Assembly (NCBI GenBank): GCA_964035015.1
Contig: OZ036012.1
Coordinates: 2,960,585-3,024,584, forward strand
Source of the DNA: Corallium rubrum
Lineage: Eukaryota > Cnidaria > Anthozoa > Scleralcyonacea > Coralliidae
DNA length: 64,000 nucleotides
Direction: 5' to 3'
Part shown: positions 1 to 10,577 of the stretch, in pieces
How the letters are laid out: every line of letters starts with the position of its first letter
How positions within the stretch are numbered: position 1 is the stretch's first letter
Made by a program: the position numbers and the translations under genes
Notes under the pieces: model-generated
Databases searched by the model: none
Told to the model about the DNA's origin: nothing
What the model saw: the letters and a program-made list of their open reading frames with translations, nothing else

Positions 1-707
1 CTCAAACTTTTGAATTTCTATGTAGTAGTATCAAATGTCAATTTCTATGTAGTAGTATCAATGTCAAATCAGGCATCAAATACAAGCTAGAGCCACATTA
101 CATATACATACATATTTTCATACACATTCATACCAACATAAAGATAGTGTCTCTAGCCGACTAATACTGTCTTTCTCAAGAAGAAACCACGACGTCAGAA
201 TTGAAATGTTGCTATATTGAAAATGTATTGTACTTTTCTTCGGCAATATATATCTTGTTCGTATTGCGCAATTATCAGTCTCGGCAGCCGAAGCAATACA
301 ATCATCGTCCTGGCAAATTTCGAAACCAGATTCGTCAAAATGGGCTACCATATACTCCAAACATATAACGGATGATTCCGTTTCGATCCATAGCCAGAAG
401 AACAACTAAATGATGATGAATTCGACTTTTTCGTTGTCAAATTATATGCGCTCTCGTTGTTTCTTCCTTAGTCACGCAAGTTTGGGTTGAGACTATGACA
501 TCACAACCCTTCTCAGGTATCAATATTCACCGTGAAGAAAATTTTAATGGCGGACACAATTTTCAGCATTTCAAACGTTTATAACTTTAAACCTATTTGT
601 TTATATCGGTTTAAATTTTGTACACGGGGTATTTATATCTCAATAGAGTTCGTCGAAGTTAAATTTTCGCAAAACGTTGTGGTCGATTTTTCGTCTCAGT
701 GACACTT
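1..707. other. Intergenic, no gene recognised
   Basis: AT-rich sequence. An imperfect direct repeat containing CAATTTCTATGTAGTAGTAT occurs in the first 65 bases. An open frame on the minus strand (118..405) has no domain or clear splice signals, so it is not called. Confidence 0.4.
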
Positions 708-1107
708 TAAACCAAGTTCGAAATGTATTGAAACTTGTTTCGAAACTAACGATAAAACTCTTAGATGGTTAAATGAGTTCGCAAGCGTTCGATAGACGTC
801 GAAATGTCTCCCAAAGCGCCATTGAAATGTTAATCGCGGCATAGACAATGATTAATGGTTGTTTTTCTATTTTTGAAACAGTACTTCGGAGAAAACCCGT
901 GCCTTTTTCAGAGTATGCTAGACCCGAAAACAGAGGTCTACTGATTTTCAGCGTTTCGGAACATCATCTCAACAATGTTACAATCAATACAAAAAACGAA
1001 ACCTGAATATCTATTTAATAAATTGGAAATTCGGCACTGGCTTTCGGACTTACTCTCTTCTCATTATTTTGCCGACAGCATGAGTTTAAGAATATATATA
1101 CAGCTCA

Positions 1108-1229
<122 letters not shown>

Positions 1230-1513
1230 GCCGTATATTGGTTGGCCCCTTCTTTTTATACGCCTCCATTTTTTGCGAAGTCCAATTTCGCAGACGTCTG
1301 ATATTTTCTCTTACTGAGTGCATGTATATGGCTATCAGACTATTCCACGTTATTTGATAGTTATTGTGTCAAAATAATGAAAGACTGAAAGTCCGAAAGC
1401 CATCACGCGGAAGTGCATTAGAATTTCAATTTTGTCAGTGGTCACGGTCATGGTCATGCCGAATTTCCAATTTATTAAATAGATCCAATTTATTAAATAG
1501 ATCATATTCAAGT

Positions 1514-1887
1514 CAGGGGCGTAGGAAGCGGGGGGGCCGGGGGGGCCGCGGCCCTCCCAATATTTTATAAAGGGGGGCTGGAATAGCTTTCGGCCCCCCA
1601 AAAAATAATTGAATTTAAAAAAATTGCATTATAAGTGCGACTTCGATTGCGCTGATCGGCCAATTAATAATAATAATCCATCCTGACTCACGGATAGCAT
1701 AGACTCACAAATTATAATGAAAGAATTAATGAAAGGGCCTAACGAAAGAGGTAGAGGAGACTCTGAAAATGCCATTTCCGACGATCTAGAGACTCCAAAT
1801 TTTCAAAAATTTTCCGCTCGGCGCCAACCATGGTGGCGCCTCGTGGGAGTCGACCCCCCTAACTTTATCAAGCTTCCTACGCCCCTG
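1514..1887. mobile_element. hAT-type MITE with 8-bp TSD
   Basis: This 374-bp non-autonomous element begins CAGGGGCGTAGGAAGC and ends with the exact complement GCTTCCTACGCCCCTG. It is flanked by a perfect 8-bp direct repeat ATTCAAGT at 1506..1513 and 1888..1895. An 8-bp TSD with CAGGGGCG-type termini is the hallmark of hAT elements. No transposase is present. Confidence 0.88.
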
Positions 1888-1934
1888 ATTCAAGTTTCGT
1901 TTTTTGTATCTGCGCAGCAGATATATTGCTATCG

Positions 1935-1936
1935 TG

Positions 1937-2007
<71 letters not shown>

Positions 2008-2008
2008 T
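1935..2008. repeat. (GT)n microsatellite
   Basis: About 32 GT dinucleotides followed by ATGTGTGT. It is non-coding. Confidence 0.95.
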
Positions 2009-2089
2009 TAGCTTTTTTGGGTAACCACTGACCTGTAGTGTGTGCTGTGCTGTAACAATATTTCCGCCATATCACGAAGTCCTTCGAAG

Positions 2090-3190
2090 CGACAAAGTTT
2101 TGGATTAAAATACTACGATTTTCAAGGTTCTATGCTATACGATTTTTTCAAATTCACATATCTTGTACATAGTTTAACGTTCTATCTAACTGTACGAATT
2201 TCGTGAATGGTACAAACCTACAGACGATTCGGGAATACTTTAAAATGATTGCGTCTGACCGTACGCCAAGTGAGAGCATAATAATGCAATTTGATATTTG
2301 CGCTCATCTCAGTTCAAATAGATTTTTCTCCGTTGCTATTCTATACGATTTGTTCTAATTCACATACGTTGTACAGAATTTTACGCTCTATCTAACCGTG
2401 CAAGTTTCCCAAATGGCGCAAATCTACAAACGATTCAGGGATTTACTTTAAATATGACGTGGTTTGACCGTATGTCAAGTAAATAGCGTAATAATGTAAT
2501 TTGATATTTGATATTTGCGCTCACGTCAGTTCAAATAGCCTTTCCTCTGTTGTTATTCTATACCATGTTTTCTAAGTCACATATGTTGTACAGAATTTAA
2601 CGCTCTATATAACTGTTGAAGTTTCGTGAAAGGCACAAACCTACAGACGATTCAGGGGTATACTTTAAAAACGCGGTATCCGCGGGCGGCTCAACTGCAA
2701 TGAAGATATATCCCAATACGGCTGTTAGCCGTTAAATTCTATATTTCCGACAAAGTTTTTTTGACTAAAACACTATGATTTTTCAGGGTTCTATTCTATA
2801 CGATTTTTTCTAATTCACATGTGTTGTAGAGTATTTAACGTTCTATCTAACTGTAGAAGACAGTTTCGTGAATGGCACAAACCTACAGACGATTCAGGGA
2901 TATGTAGGCCTACTTTAAATATGATTGCGTTTGACCCGATAATTGACATTTGATATTTGGCGCTCATCTCAGTTCAAATAGATTTTTCTCCGTTGCTATT
3001 CTACGATTTTTTTTAATTCACATTTGTTGTACAGAATTAACGCTCTATCTAACGGTATAAGTTTCCAAAATGGCACAAACCTACAGGCGATTCAGGGGTA
3101 TACTTTAGACCCGCGGTGTCCGGCTCAACAGCTGTATTGGGATATATCTTCAGTTAGCCATTAAACTTCCGACAAAGCTTTGCACTAAAA
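2090..3190. repeat. Degenerate ~200-240-bp tandem repeat
   Basis: The phrase ACAAACCTACAGACGATTC recurs, with small changes, near 2213, 2405, 2636, 2878 and 3078. Each is preceded by a CGCTCTATCTAAC-like phrase and followed by a TACTTTAAA-like phrase. There are about five diverged copies and no coding signal. Confidence 0.75.
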
Positions 3191-4000
3191 CATTTCGCAG
3201 ATAGGGGATATTGCTGATAAAACTGGTAAGTATTTTTAACGTGACTTATAGTAAACTTTTGACTGCGATCTACCACAGTTTTTGTGAGTCATGATAAATT
3301 ATTTTGGTCAGAGAATTGAACGTGTACTTTCTCTGATCTTTAATTATCTTATAAGATCTCGATAAAATCTTATAAGATCTACGTGTAAAAATCTTATAAG
3401 ATTTTTCTTAAGATCTTACAAGATTTTCCAAGATCGCACAAGATCTTGACAAGTGATTCTCACAGTGGTGGGTATGGCGCAGATACATGTACGCATAGCG
3501 GACCTTTTGTTATTGATTGTAACATTGTTGAGCTGATGTTCCGAAACGCTGAAATAGACCTCGGTTTTCGGGTCTGGCGTACTCTGAAAAAGTCACGGGT
3601 TTTTCTCCGAAGCACTGTTTCAAAAATAGAAAAACAACCATTAATCATTGCCGACCGCGATCATTGTCTATGCCGCGATTAACATTTCAATGGCGCTTTG
3701 GGAGACATTTCAACGTCTATCGAGCGCTTGCGAACTCATTTAACCATCTAAGAGTTTTATCGTTGGTTTCGAAACAAGTTTCAATACATTTCGAACTTGG
3801 TTTAAGAAGTATTTTAAAGGATTTCACAAGGGGGGCATCTGGTCCTGAGGGGGGGCATCTATGATGTTGGACATTGTTGGATCAAGTTTGATTCCGTTCA
3901 AACTTTTCATCCAACATCGTCCAACATTTGACGGAAAACGAGTTCATCGACATCGTTTCCATGGCGATTTGAGTCATTTGACGAGGTAAAAACATTCAAG

Positions 4001-4252
4001 ATGGCGGAATGCGGGAGTGACGAGAGTTTGTTCGAGAGCCGTTTGACGCAGGAACGTGAGGAACCCCTCGCTAAAACTCTGAATAATAAGAATAAAAATG
4101 TCGAGAATTCCGAGGAAGATGAGAGAGCAAAAGCTACTTCAAGTAAAAAAATGAAGACTGGTCTACCAAAGGCAGTTCAGTCAAGGAAGTGGACTGACGC
4201 GAAAATAGACGAGCTTCTTGAAATGCTTGAGGAGCGGGTTTGCTTATGGGAT
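4001..4252 (+). CDS. Putative first exon of a MADF/SANT-like domain protein
   Basis: The ATG lies in good context (AAGATGGC). The ~84-residue frame has an acidic/basic low-complexity N-terminus. It then reads into RKWTDAKIDELLEMLEERV and CLWD, which resembles the first helix of MADF (Myb/SANT-like in Adf-1) DNA-binding domains. The frame stops at 4262..4264, but a GTGTAT donor-like site directly follows the CLWD codons, so the exon probably ends near 4252. No matching acceptor was identified. MADF proteins are typically sequence-specific DNA-binding regulators or parts of domesticated transposon proteins. The family call rests on about 25 residues and is tentative. Confidence 0.4.
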
Positions 4253-4566
4253 GTGTATTGTTAATTATTAATTAATAGCACTTCTGTTGGATGTTGTTGC
4301 ATCCGTTTGCCCATGTTGGCCAACAATGCATGATCCAGCAATGTTGGATCCGTTTAAACAGGCCTCACACGTGTTGCATATCCGGCGCGGCAACGCAATT
4401 GTAACCCGATGCGTTCGGCAACGATTGCCGAAAATATCAAATTGTACAGGCATTGTTTCAGCAGGAAACGCAATGATTATTTGAAGTCAGTCAATGAAAT
4501 TCGCTTTTGTATGGCCAGTGTGTTGTTGTGCAGGCTCGTTTTTTTCTGTTTCGATTAAACATAAAC

Positions 4567-4682
4567 ATGGACGTGTATTTGGGAGCCTCTCAACCTCAGG
4601 TCGACGTAGTTCAACAAAACTCGGAGAAAATAACAGCAGACGACGTGAAATTATTAATAGAGTTTTATCGCGATAATCCTAT
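4567..4682 (+). pseudogene. Left half of a MADF-like exon interrupted by the Polinton
   Basis: An ATG at 4567 opens a frame that ends at the Polinton border with DDVKLLIEFYRDNP, a typical start of a MADF domain. Beyond the element, at 24383, the same phase continues with LWSASHPQYR, which matches the conserved LW-x-x-x-H-P-x-Y of MADF. The two halves are separated by exactly the Polinton plus one 6-bp target duplication. This is good evidence that the element landed in a host coding exon and broke this allele. The distal end of the exon is unclear. Distance from the first MADF-like exon (4001..4252) suggests a second related gene or a divergent later exon. Confidence 0.55.
4677..4682. repeat. 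Target site duplication, left copy (TCCTAT)
   Basis: These six bases abut the left TIR and are identical to those abutting the right TIR. Six-bp TSDs are characteristic of Maverick/Polinton integration. Confidence 0.95.
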
Positions 4683-5794
4683 AGTAGTATAGGATATGGG
4701 GGTACCAGCACACTTTTTTTGGGGGGAAATCGCCGGTACCATCACTTTTTCCATGCCCCGGTACCATCACCTTTTTAAGTGGCCTGTACCGTCACTTTTT
4801 ATGCTAGATTGCCATGCCTCTGTACCATCACTTTTTATGCTAAATTGTCAACACCATCGCTAGGGTTTTTTCCGGGGACCTGTTAAGTTGTTGGTACCAT
4901 CACCATTCATAAGATCCGCAGTAGGTGAGGAAGAATTATGGGCTGGCGACAGGCGATAGCCTGGAGAATACCAGCCCATTTCTTCCGAGTGTATATCACC
5001 GCTACCATCACTTTTCACCGTCAGCCCCAGCCGTTGGCCTCAGTGGTTGGCCCTACTTGCCCCGTCAGCGCGACCACTGGAACCACGGCATAGGGCCACG
5101 GCTTGGCTATACGGGTGGTTATAGTTAATGGGCCAGTTTATTTTGCCCCCCAACTCGCCAGACCAGTCGGTTGCTGCCAGGAATCCAAAACCCAGGAATA
5201 CCAATGACCCAACCTATATGAAATTATTTTTCCATGTAACATAAAGTTTACATTAGGTACGGTGGAAAAGACAACAGCGACCAAGTTGTTTGGCGATGGT
5301 CTAGAGCTTTAGCCTGAGAAGGACGCCCCCGCTCTTCTTGGAGTCACCAAGGTCAGGTCATCCGTATGGCTAATGTTACGATCACCTCACAACAGCTCCG
5401 AACAGAGGCGACCTGGAGTCCAGGCGGCCACACCGAGCCGAAGGCGAGGTGCTGTGCCGCAATCATACCAGGGGTCACCAGTGTAAAGTCTATTGTGAGT
5501 CAGATAAAACCTCACAACAAATGGACCAGTTTACTTTACCCCCAACTCGCCAGACCAGTCAGTTGCCACCGATCTTCCAAAATATAAGTCTTCACAGAAT
5601 CCAAGTCGGATTTTATGAAGTAGTCCGAAGACTTAAAGAAACCTCCTTTTGACTGTGCGGAGAGAAATATCTCAAATGCCGGCGTTTTTAAAGCCCTATA
5701 TTCACAGCCTATACTAGCATAAGAGAAAATTGGGAATTTCAGCTGGTTTAGGCACTAGCACCACCTTTTTTACTCAGAAAACGCCCAACCACCC
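4683..5794 (+). repeat. Polinton left terminal inverted repeat
   Basis: This 1,112-bp arm pairs with 23233..24382. Its outer 200 bases contain four to five spaced copies of TACCATCACTTTTT (about 4736..4850). The inner end covers the last ~8 codons and stop of the DNA polymerase gene. Compared with the right arm it lacks one ~25-bp and one ~13-17-bp repeat unit. Confidence 0.95.
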
Positions 5795-8439
5795 CTGTAA
5801 AACCTCTCGTCCAGGGGTCTGATGAAATTATGTCCATAGGCATAGCTGCTAACACCGTCATTGAGTATGTACCTTTTGTCGTCAAAGCAGCTGAGTGATA
5901 TTTTGTTAACTTCGTAGGATCCGAGCTGATGGTATACACTCCTTATAGTTTTCATTTTATGTTTTAGCTGCTTTTGCCCCAGTAACGTGTCTTTATAATC
6001 ATTATGTTTTATGTCCTTACTTATAACAACCTTCTTAATTCCCTTGGCCTTCCTATCTCCTTCGTCATTGTCCTTCATGTAGGAGTACATTTTACTCTTC
6101 AACCCTATGAACTCAGTGATAGGTACCCCAGCTGCCTCATCCTTCATCTTGCCTATAACTTTTTTATTCTCTGTGAAGTGATATTCAGAGTCCACCGGGT
6201 AGTCGCTATTATCAAACTTGTCACGGTCAGATTGAAAGTCCTTGTAAACATCCCCAGCAGATATCTCGTATAGTAGGCTATCGGTGTCAGTGAAAAGTAG
6301 CTTAGCCTCAGAACCATACAGATTTCCTATGTATCTGTAGTGGAAGTCATGCATCAAGGTCTTAGACATGTCAAGTATACACATCCCAACGAAGGCAGGT
6401 CTGTTGAGTGTTAGGCATTCTTTGATTTTATGTACAGCGACCAGGTTTTCGTTGAATATTTTACTGCTTACGAATGTTGGCTTGGAAGTCAGTTTCATTA
6501 GTTTATACGGGTTAGTTACAAGTCTAACGTCAACCCTTTTCCTAAGGTTTTCCATGGTCTTTCCGAAGATGCTGTTGTTCATAAGTTTGAAGAAGTCCTT
6601 CTCGAACGCATTCCTAGCATTGGCCCTCTTCTGAGTGTTGTAGTCTATGTACTCTTTTAACCACGGGGACTGGTCAAATTCCAATACCCTGTGTATTTTC
6701 TTGAGCTTCATCCCTAGCTCCATATATAGCCTTAGGTTCCTGTGATGTAGAACGTACTTTTTCTTATCCATCAGGTTTGGGATTAGTTTATGTACTGTTC
6801 CTATGTGGATGTTATACTTGTCTTTTATATCCCGGCAATAGTCTGACAACATATCCGATTTTACCCTAAGCTTTTCTGGGGCTAGAGGAAAGTCATTATG
6901 TTTTTCATGAAGTTCGTCCGGATACTCCAGATCAACCTCAAGTATAAGTCCACGGTCAGACTCGTCGCCATACTTACTCAAATCCACTGTGTCAACGTCC
7001 TCCAACCACTTGAATCCACCAGTCGGTAGGTACTGACTCATGGCCCATCCGTAAAGGTTGTTGGCATCCAGGTACATAAGGTACTTGCTAGGTAGACTAT
7101 CATCATATTTTCTCATATACTTGTTATTAGCCACCCCATACCTGTTAGCTATATATGACGTTCCACCTCTCATACCCTTTTCTATAAACTGGAACATGTT
7201 TATATCAGTCATCAGTTCAATTTCCACGCCAGTCATTTTTAGCATCGCATCCCAGGACAACCCGGGACTGGAGAAGTAGTGACATGGGTCCAACTTATAG
7301 TACTGCAGGCAGGTCTTCCTGAAGTTTTCGAAAACATCAGCCAGCAGCAGCACATCTGACTTCATATATAGGTCATGGTATTCTCCCATATTACCCAACC
7401 TGAAGGTTCTCCAAACCTTATGGGCATGTGGATAGTCATTCTCAGAGATGTGTTCATTATTCAGGGCGCTATAGAACTCGTCCTTGGTTGGTAAGCAGGT
7501 GTCATCGAACTTTTCAAAACTACTCATATAGTCGTATGGATAAACTCCCTTGCGAGTCATCAGATCGAACTTCTCACCCTTAAACTCCTCAGACGTTATT
7601 ACGAAAGCGTCCCTAGGTAAGTTGTCAACAAGTCGTCCTAGAGCACTGGACATGAACTGGAGACTATCTATGAACACTAGATGTCGGCCCAGCATGAATG
7701 ACATATACTTCTCCATGTTGTTAGGTATCACATTTATATCCATTCCGAATTTACCTATCTCCTGCATTATGAAGTGGCTGTCATAACCCCTTAGATTATG
7801 AAAGATTACTGGTATTTTATCAGTAATTCTGTAAATCATATTACATTTGCTATGGGCTGATCCCCTATATTTCCCAGTGATGTGGCAGTGATCTCTAACC
7901 CGCATATCTGAGTCCACATAACTTTTATTACATATATGGCACTCTACTGATTTTTCATATTCATCCATCTCATCCTTAGTCATGGTCATATCTTTGTTGA
8001 AGAATTTCTCCTTGACACTCTGGCAGTAGGTCACTTCCTTCAGCATCTTTTTCATAAACTTATAGACAGCCTTCTCACCTCTGTAGACCTTAACCGGCTT
8101 ACTAAAGCTACCATCAACACAGCATACCACCTTATATGAAAACCCACAGTCTACATGCTTCTGGTACTCTTGTGTGTAGGACTTACTATCATCTTTACTA
8201 GGTGTGTTATTATGCATCACCAGAGCTTCGAAGTCAGCATATATAACGAAAGGTACCTCAAGCTGCTTACGGTGGTTGATGAATGTGAGTGTGTTCTCAC
8301 TCTCCTTAGGCATCTTTATAGCCTGTTTGCCATTCACCACGATACAGTTCTCACTATGGGCTGACAGTATAGCATCTGAGCTGAAGCACTGTAGGCAATG
8401 CATGCAGAAATGCTTCCTCAGTCTCCTTATGCTTAGTCT
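5770..8439 (-). CDS. Protein-primed DNA polymerase B, exonuclease and polymerase part (frameshifted from its N-terminal part)
   Basis: This is the replicative polymerase of the Polinton. Numbering from the ATG at 8403: a zinc-binding Cys cluster at the start; exonuclease motif I YADFEA (D57/E59); an embedded endonuclease-VII-like HNH/zinc unit at ~155-188 (CHIC, DHCHITGKYRG, KCN); exonuclease II-like HNLRGYDSHF (~202-211); motif A YLDANNLYG (~444-452); motif B NNSIFGKTMEN (~609-619); and motif C FTDTDS (~704-709). All key catalytic residues are present. The frame is open to 8439 without an ATG there. It overlaps the upstream half (8354..9361) in another phase, so one indel around 8405-8439 splits the gene. 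The stop codon lies inside the left TIR. Confidence 0.93.
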   Translation of the reverse strand, partial: RLSIRRLRKHFCMHCLQCFSSDAILSAHSENCIVVNGKQAIKMPKESENTLTFINHRKQLEVPFVIYADFEALVMHNNTPSKDDSKSYTQEYQKHVDCGFSYKVVCCVDGSFSKPVKVYRGEKAVYKFMKKMLKEVTYCQSVKEKFFNKDMTMTKDEMDEYEKSVECHICNKSYVDSDMRVRDHCHITGKYRGSAHSKCNMIYRITDKIPVIFHNLRGYDSHFIMQEIGKFGMDINVIPNNMEKYMSFMLGRHLVFIDSLQFMSSALGRLVDNLPRDAFVITSEEFKGEKFDLMTRKGVYPYDYMSSFEKFDDTCLPTKDEFYSALNNEHISENDYPHAHKVWRTFRLGNMGEYHDLYMKSDVLLLADVFENFRKTCLQYYKLDPCHYFSSPGLSWDAMLKMTGVEIELMTDINMFQFIEKGMRGGTSYIANRYGVANNKYMRKYDDSLPSKYLMYLDANNLYGWAMSQYLPTGGFKWLEDVDTVDLSKYGDESDRGLILEVDLEYPDELHEKHNDFPLAPEKLRVKSDMLSDYCRDIKDKYNIHIGTVHKLIPNLMDKKKYVLHHRNLRLYMELGMKLKKIHRVLEFDQSPWLKEYIDYNTQKRANARNAFEKDFFKLMNNSIFGKTMENLRKRVDVRLVTNPYKLMKLTSKPTFVSSKIFNENLVAVHKIKECLTLNRPAFVGMCILDMSKTLMHDFHYRYIGNLYGSEAKLLFTDTDSLLYEISAGDVYKDFQSDRDKFDNSDYPVDSEYHFTENKKVIGKMKDEAAGVPITEFIGLKSKMYSYMKDNDEGDRKAKGIKKVVISKDIKHNDYKDTLLGQKQLKHKMKTIRSVYHQLGSYEVNKISLSCFDDKRYILNDGVSSYAYGHNFIRPLDERFYRGGWAFSE

Positions 8440-9361
8440 TTAGGTACATAAACTTGTTGAAGTCCTTAATCAAGACGTAGTGTCTGTCAATAAGCAGTAG
8501 GTTCATGCATAGTTCATGTTTTTCCTTTGACACATATATTGGATAGGTCTGCCCATCCTCGTACCCGAACACGTTTATGCGTATGTTATTTTGCGTTTCT
8601 ATCTTACTGTACTGTCTTGTTTCGACTGGGAATTTCACGCCATTGTAGTCCAGAGTAGGTAATAGAGCTTTGTCAGTTTTCTTTATTCTCTGAGGGTTTT
8701 TACTCTGCGGGTTCAGGTACCTGATATGGCACCATCTAAAACATTCATTGTCACTGTTCTGTATATTTATCAGCCCCTTTGCAGGGTTCCTCAACTCTTT
8801 AGGAAGTTCTGCATAACTACTACCTTGTAACGGCCTATAGGCTACCACATTAAGATAATGACTCAAGATGCTATCTATTACCCAACCACTACCTTCAGAG
8901 GTCCATGACTCGTATAGGTTCAGCATATTCTGACCTCCCACTGCTGCTAGGGACTGCAGGTGGCTTCTGTCTATGGCTACAGCGGCTTTACTTCCAAAGT
9001 AGACATCCTTAAAAAGGAAATCACCATTATTTTGTTCCTTCTTCAGTTTTATCTTCAACATTTCCGCAAACTTTATACCACCAATATCCTCCATCTCAAT
9101 TTCGAGCACTCTGCATACTAGGCTTCTTGTCTGATCTATTTCAGACTCAGGATCACCTCCGTCTATGATACTAATTTCCAAACCCCTGGTATAACCCTTA
9201 AGAGCCCTTCTAGCCTCAACAACCCCCAACTCCTCATGCAGATCCTGTCTACGTCCCGCTAACGTATCATCAAATGCTGGTATCTCTTCAGATGGGTTTA
9301 TGTTTTTAACAGTTCTAGGCATACTAACATCTGGAGTTATCTCTTTAAGTGTTCCCGGCAT
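8354..9361 (-). CDS. Protein-primed DNA polymerase B, N-terminal part (truncated by frameshift)
   Basis: This 335-residue frame is the N-terminal region of Polinton PolB. Residues ~90-330 carry the family pattern, including RWCHIRYLNP, a FPVETRQYSKIE-type segment, INVFGYE and HYVLIKDFNKFMYL just before the Cys-rich segment. The last ~20 residues are out of frame with the family, and the true continuation lies in the overlapping frame 5770..8439. The start ATG sits in TATAGTATG. The N-terminal LKEITPDVS is shared almost exactly with the next minus-strand gene. The single frameshift could be decay, an assembly error or programmed; no slippery heptamer is obvious. Confidence 0.85.
   Translation of the reverse strand: MPGTLKEITPDVSMPRTVKNINPSEEIPAFDDTLAGRRQDLHEELGVVEARRALKGYTRGLEISIIDGGDPESEIDQTRSLVCRVLEIEMEDIGGIKFAEMLKIKLKKEQNNGDFLFKDVYFGSKAAVAIDRSHLQSLAAVGGQNMLNLYESWTSEGSGWVIDSILSHYLNVVAYRPLQGSSYAELPKELRNPAKGLINIQNSDNECFRWCHIRYLNPQSKNPQRIKKTDKALLPTLDYNGVKFPVETRQYSKIETQNNIRINVFGYEDGQTYPIYVSKEKHELCMNLLLIDRHYVLIKDFNKFMYLKTKHKETEEAFLHALPTVLQLRCYTVSP
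9336..9356 (-). promoter_or_regulatory. Start-proximal motif copy 1 (TTAAAGAGATAA type)
   Basis: ACACTTAAAGAGATAACTCC lies 5-25 bases inside the PolB coding start. Near-identical blocks occur at 10363..10382 and 11562..11580, each by the start of a minus-strand gene. Confidence 0.4.
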
Positions 9362-9422
9362 ACTATACCTATATATTTTTATTAAAATAATTTAAACGCA
9401 TTATATCTTCTATAGTAATTAT
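9362..9422. promoter_or_regulatory. Divergent intergenic region between PolB and small ORF A
   Basis: These 61 bp are very AT-rich. They contain CTATATATTTTTATTAAA toward PolB and TATATCTTCTATAG toward the plus-strand ORF. TATA-like blocks for both directions are visible; no experiment supports them. Confidence 0.5.
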
Positions 9423-9587
9423 ATGGAAGATGTAGTATCTGCTAGAATATTAAGGATCCGTAAGCAGATAGAAAAACTGGTAGATGAAGTTTTCAGTCTA
9501 ATTGAGATGGAGAGGGAACTGACAGATAGGTATATTAGATTTTTGAAGTGTAAGAAATCCTGTGGAAGTATTTACAGTGATTACTAA
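9423..9587 (+). CDS. Small ORF A, 54 aa, unknown function
   Basis: This short plus-strand frame starts at an ATG in AATTATATGGAAG and stops at TAA 9585..9587. It is predicted helical and charged. Its pattern LVDE-x5-E followed by RELTD, a basic stretch and CKKS closely parallels small ORF B at 10578 (LVDE, RELTD, RKKS), so the two look paralogous. It overlaps the 3' end of the BRO-N/VRR-NUC gene tail to tail by ~50 bases. I do not recognise the family. Location beside a nuclease gene invites, but does not prove, a regulatory or antagonist role. Confidence 0.5.
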   Translation: MEDVVSARILRIRKQIEKLVDEVFSLIEMERELTDRYIRFLKCKKSCGSIYSDY

Positions 9588-10389
9588 GCGTGTCTTTATT
9601 ACGGAACTTCCTACCACAGTACCCGCATCTCACTCTTGACTTTGCCATATACTCGTCAACACACCTATGTATTTCATCATAGTTGTGCGACACTAGGGTC
9701 TTATACCCATTGTTACCCAGATTGTTTACGAACGACTTCTGCTTGTCTGATGTAGTACCAGAACCTTTTGGGGTCTTCAACTCTATAGCTAGACCAGAGT
9801 ACGTCTTATGCAGGTTCCCTATAATGATATCAGGCTGTCCACTTCTATATCCTTTTTTCCAGCTGGTTATTCTCTTACAATTAGTGTCCTATTTCTCTCC
9901 TAGGCCTGGTATGACCACAGCGTTAGGATGGTACTCTCTTATATACCTTATTATTACCTGGTAATGTAGGTCAGTCTCACTCATCAATGACATCTGTTTC
10001 CCAATAAGTCTGGGTGCCACGTACTGTCCAGTTTTTCTTATTGATGGTATGACCTCTCTGAGTACCCAGTTTTTGAATCTCTTAGCTGATGGCAGTTTAG
10101 AAGAGAACATCAGACTATATACTCCAACCTCATTTATCAAGTAGATTCTGCTTTTGACCAACCCCCCGTTTTTGGTTGTTGCTGCTTGCATCACCTTTTT
10201 CCTGTCATCCTCATCAACATGATCCCGGATCGCCTTATCCGGTCTTTTGTAACCAAGCGCCTCAGCAACATTTTTCCCCCGGAACCATATCTCATCACCA
10301 TCCTTATGCACTGTGATATCTACACCATCAAAATTGTACATTCTAGACGTACTAACGTCTGGTGTTATCTCTTTAAGCGTCCTCTGCAT
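9535..10389 (-). pseudogene. BRO-N / VRR-NUC nuclease / C2H2 zinc-finger protein, interrupted by one in-frame stop
   Basis: The ATG at 10389 (CTATAGTATGC) opens a frame of ~284 codons broken only by TAG at 9889..9891. Residues ~20-122 form a BRO-N domain (IWFRGKNVAEALGYKRP, KAIRDHV, WVLREVIPSIRKTGQY), as in virus and phage Bro/antirepressor proteins. From ~138 a VRR-NUC nuclease follows: AVVIPGLG, then after the stop SGQPDIII and AIELKTPKG with the catalytic D, E and K, then Q. A C-terminal CxxC-x12-H-x4-H finger closes it (RCGYCGRKF...). Same-frame conservation on both sides of the stop shows a recent nonsense change. A longer GTG start at 10434 is possible but less likely. Confidence 0.85.
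10363..10382 (-). promoter_or_regulatory. Start-proximal motif copy 2
   Basis: GGACGCTTAAAGAGATAACA lies just inside the BRO-N gene start and matches copy 1 at 9336..9356 in 17 or so positions. Confidence 0.4.
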
Positions 10390-10577
10390 ACTATAGGTAA
10401 ATATATTTATAAAACCTATAAACGCACCTGACACGGCGTTTCACCGTATTGCAATATAGCATCACCTTTGACCAACCCACCGTTTCACCGTGTTTCCCTC
10501 TATCATCACCTTTTTCACATATCAAAACAGCGGGTCAGGTGCGTCCACCATCGGAGTTTATTTTCTACATTGACTAT

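Noticed and set aside
118-405. 95-residue minus-strand frame
   Set aside because: No domain, no clear splice sites or promoter; too weak to call.
5366-5652. Short frames in the left TIR, mirrored at 23375..23661
   Set aside because: They lie fully within the TIR and are identical at both ends because of the repeat; no family similarity or start motif.
8354-8439. Programmed frameshift in PolB
   Set aside because: No slippery heptamer or downstream structure is evident; a simple indel is more likely, given the other defects in this copy.
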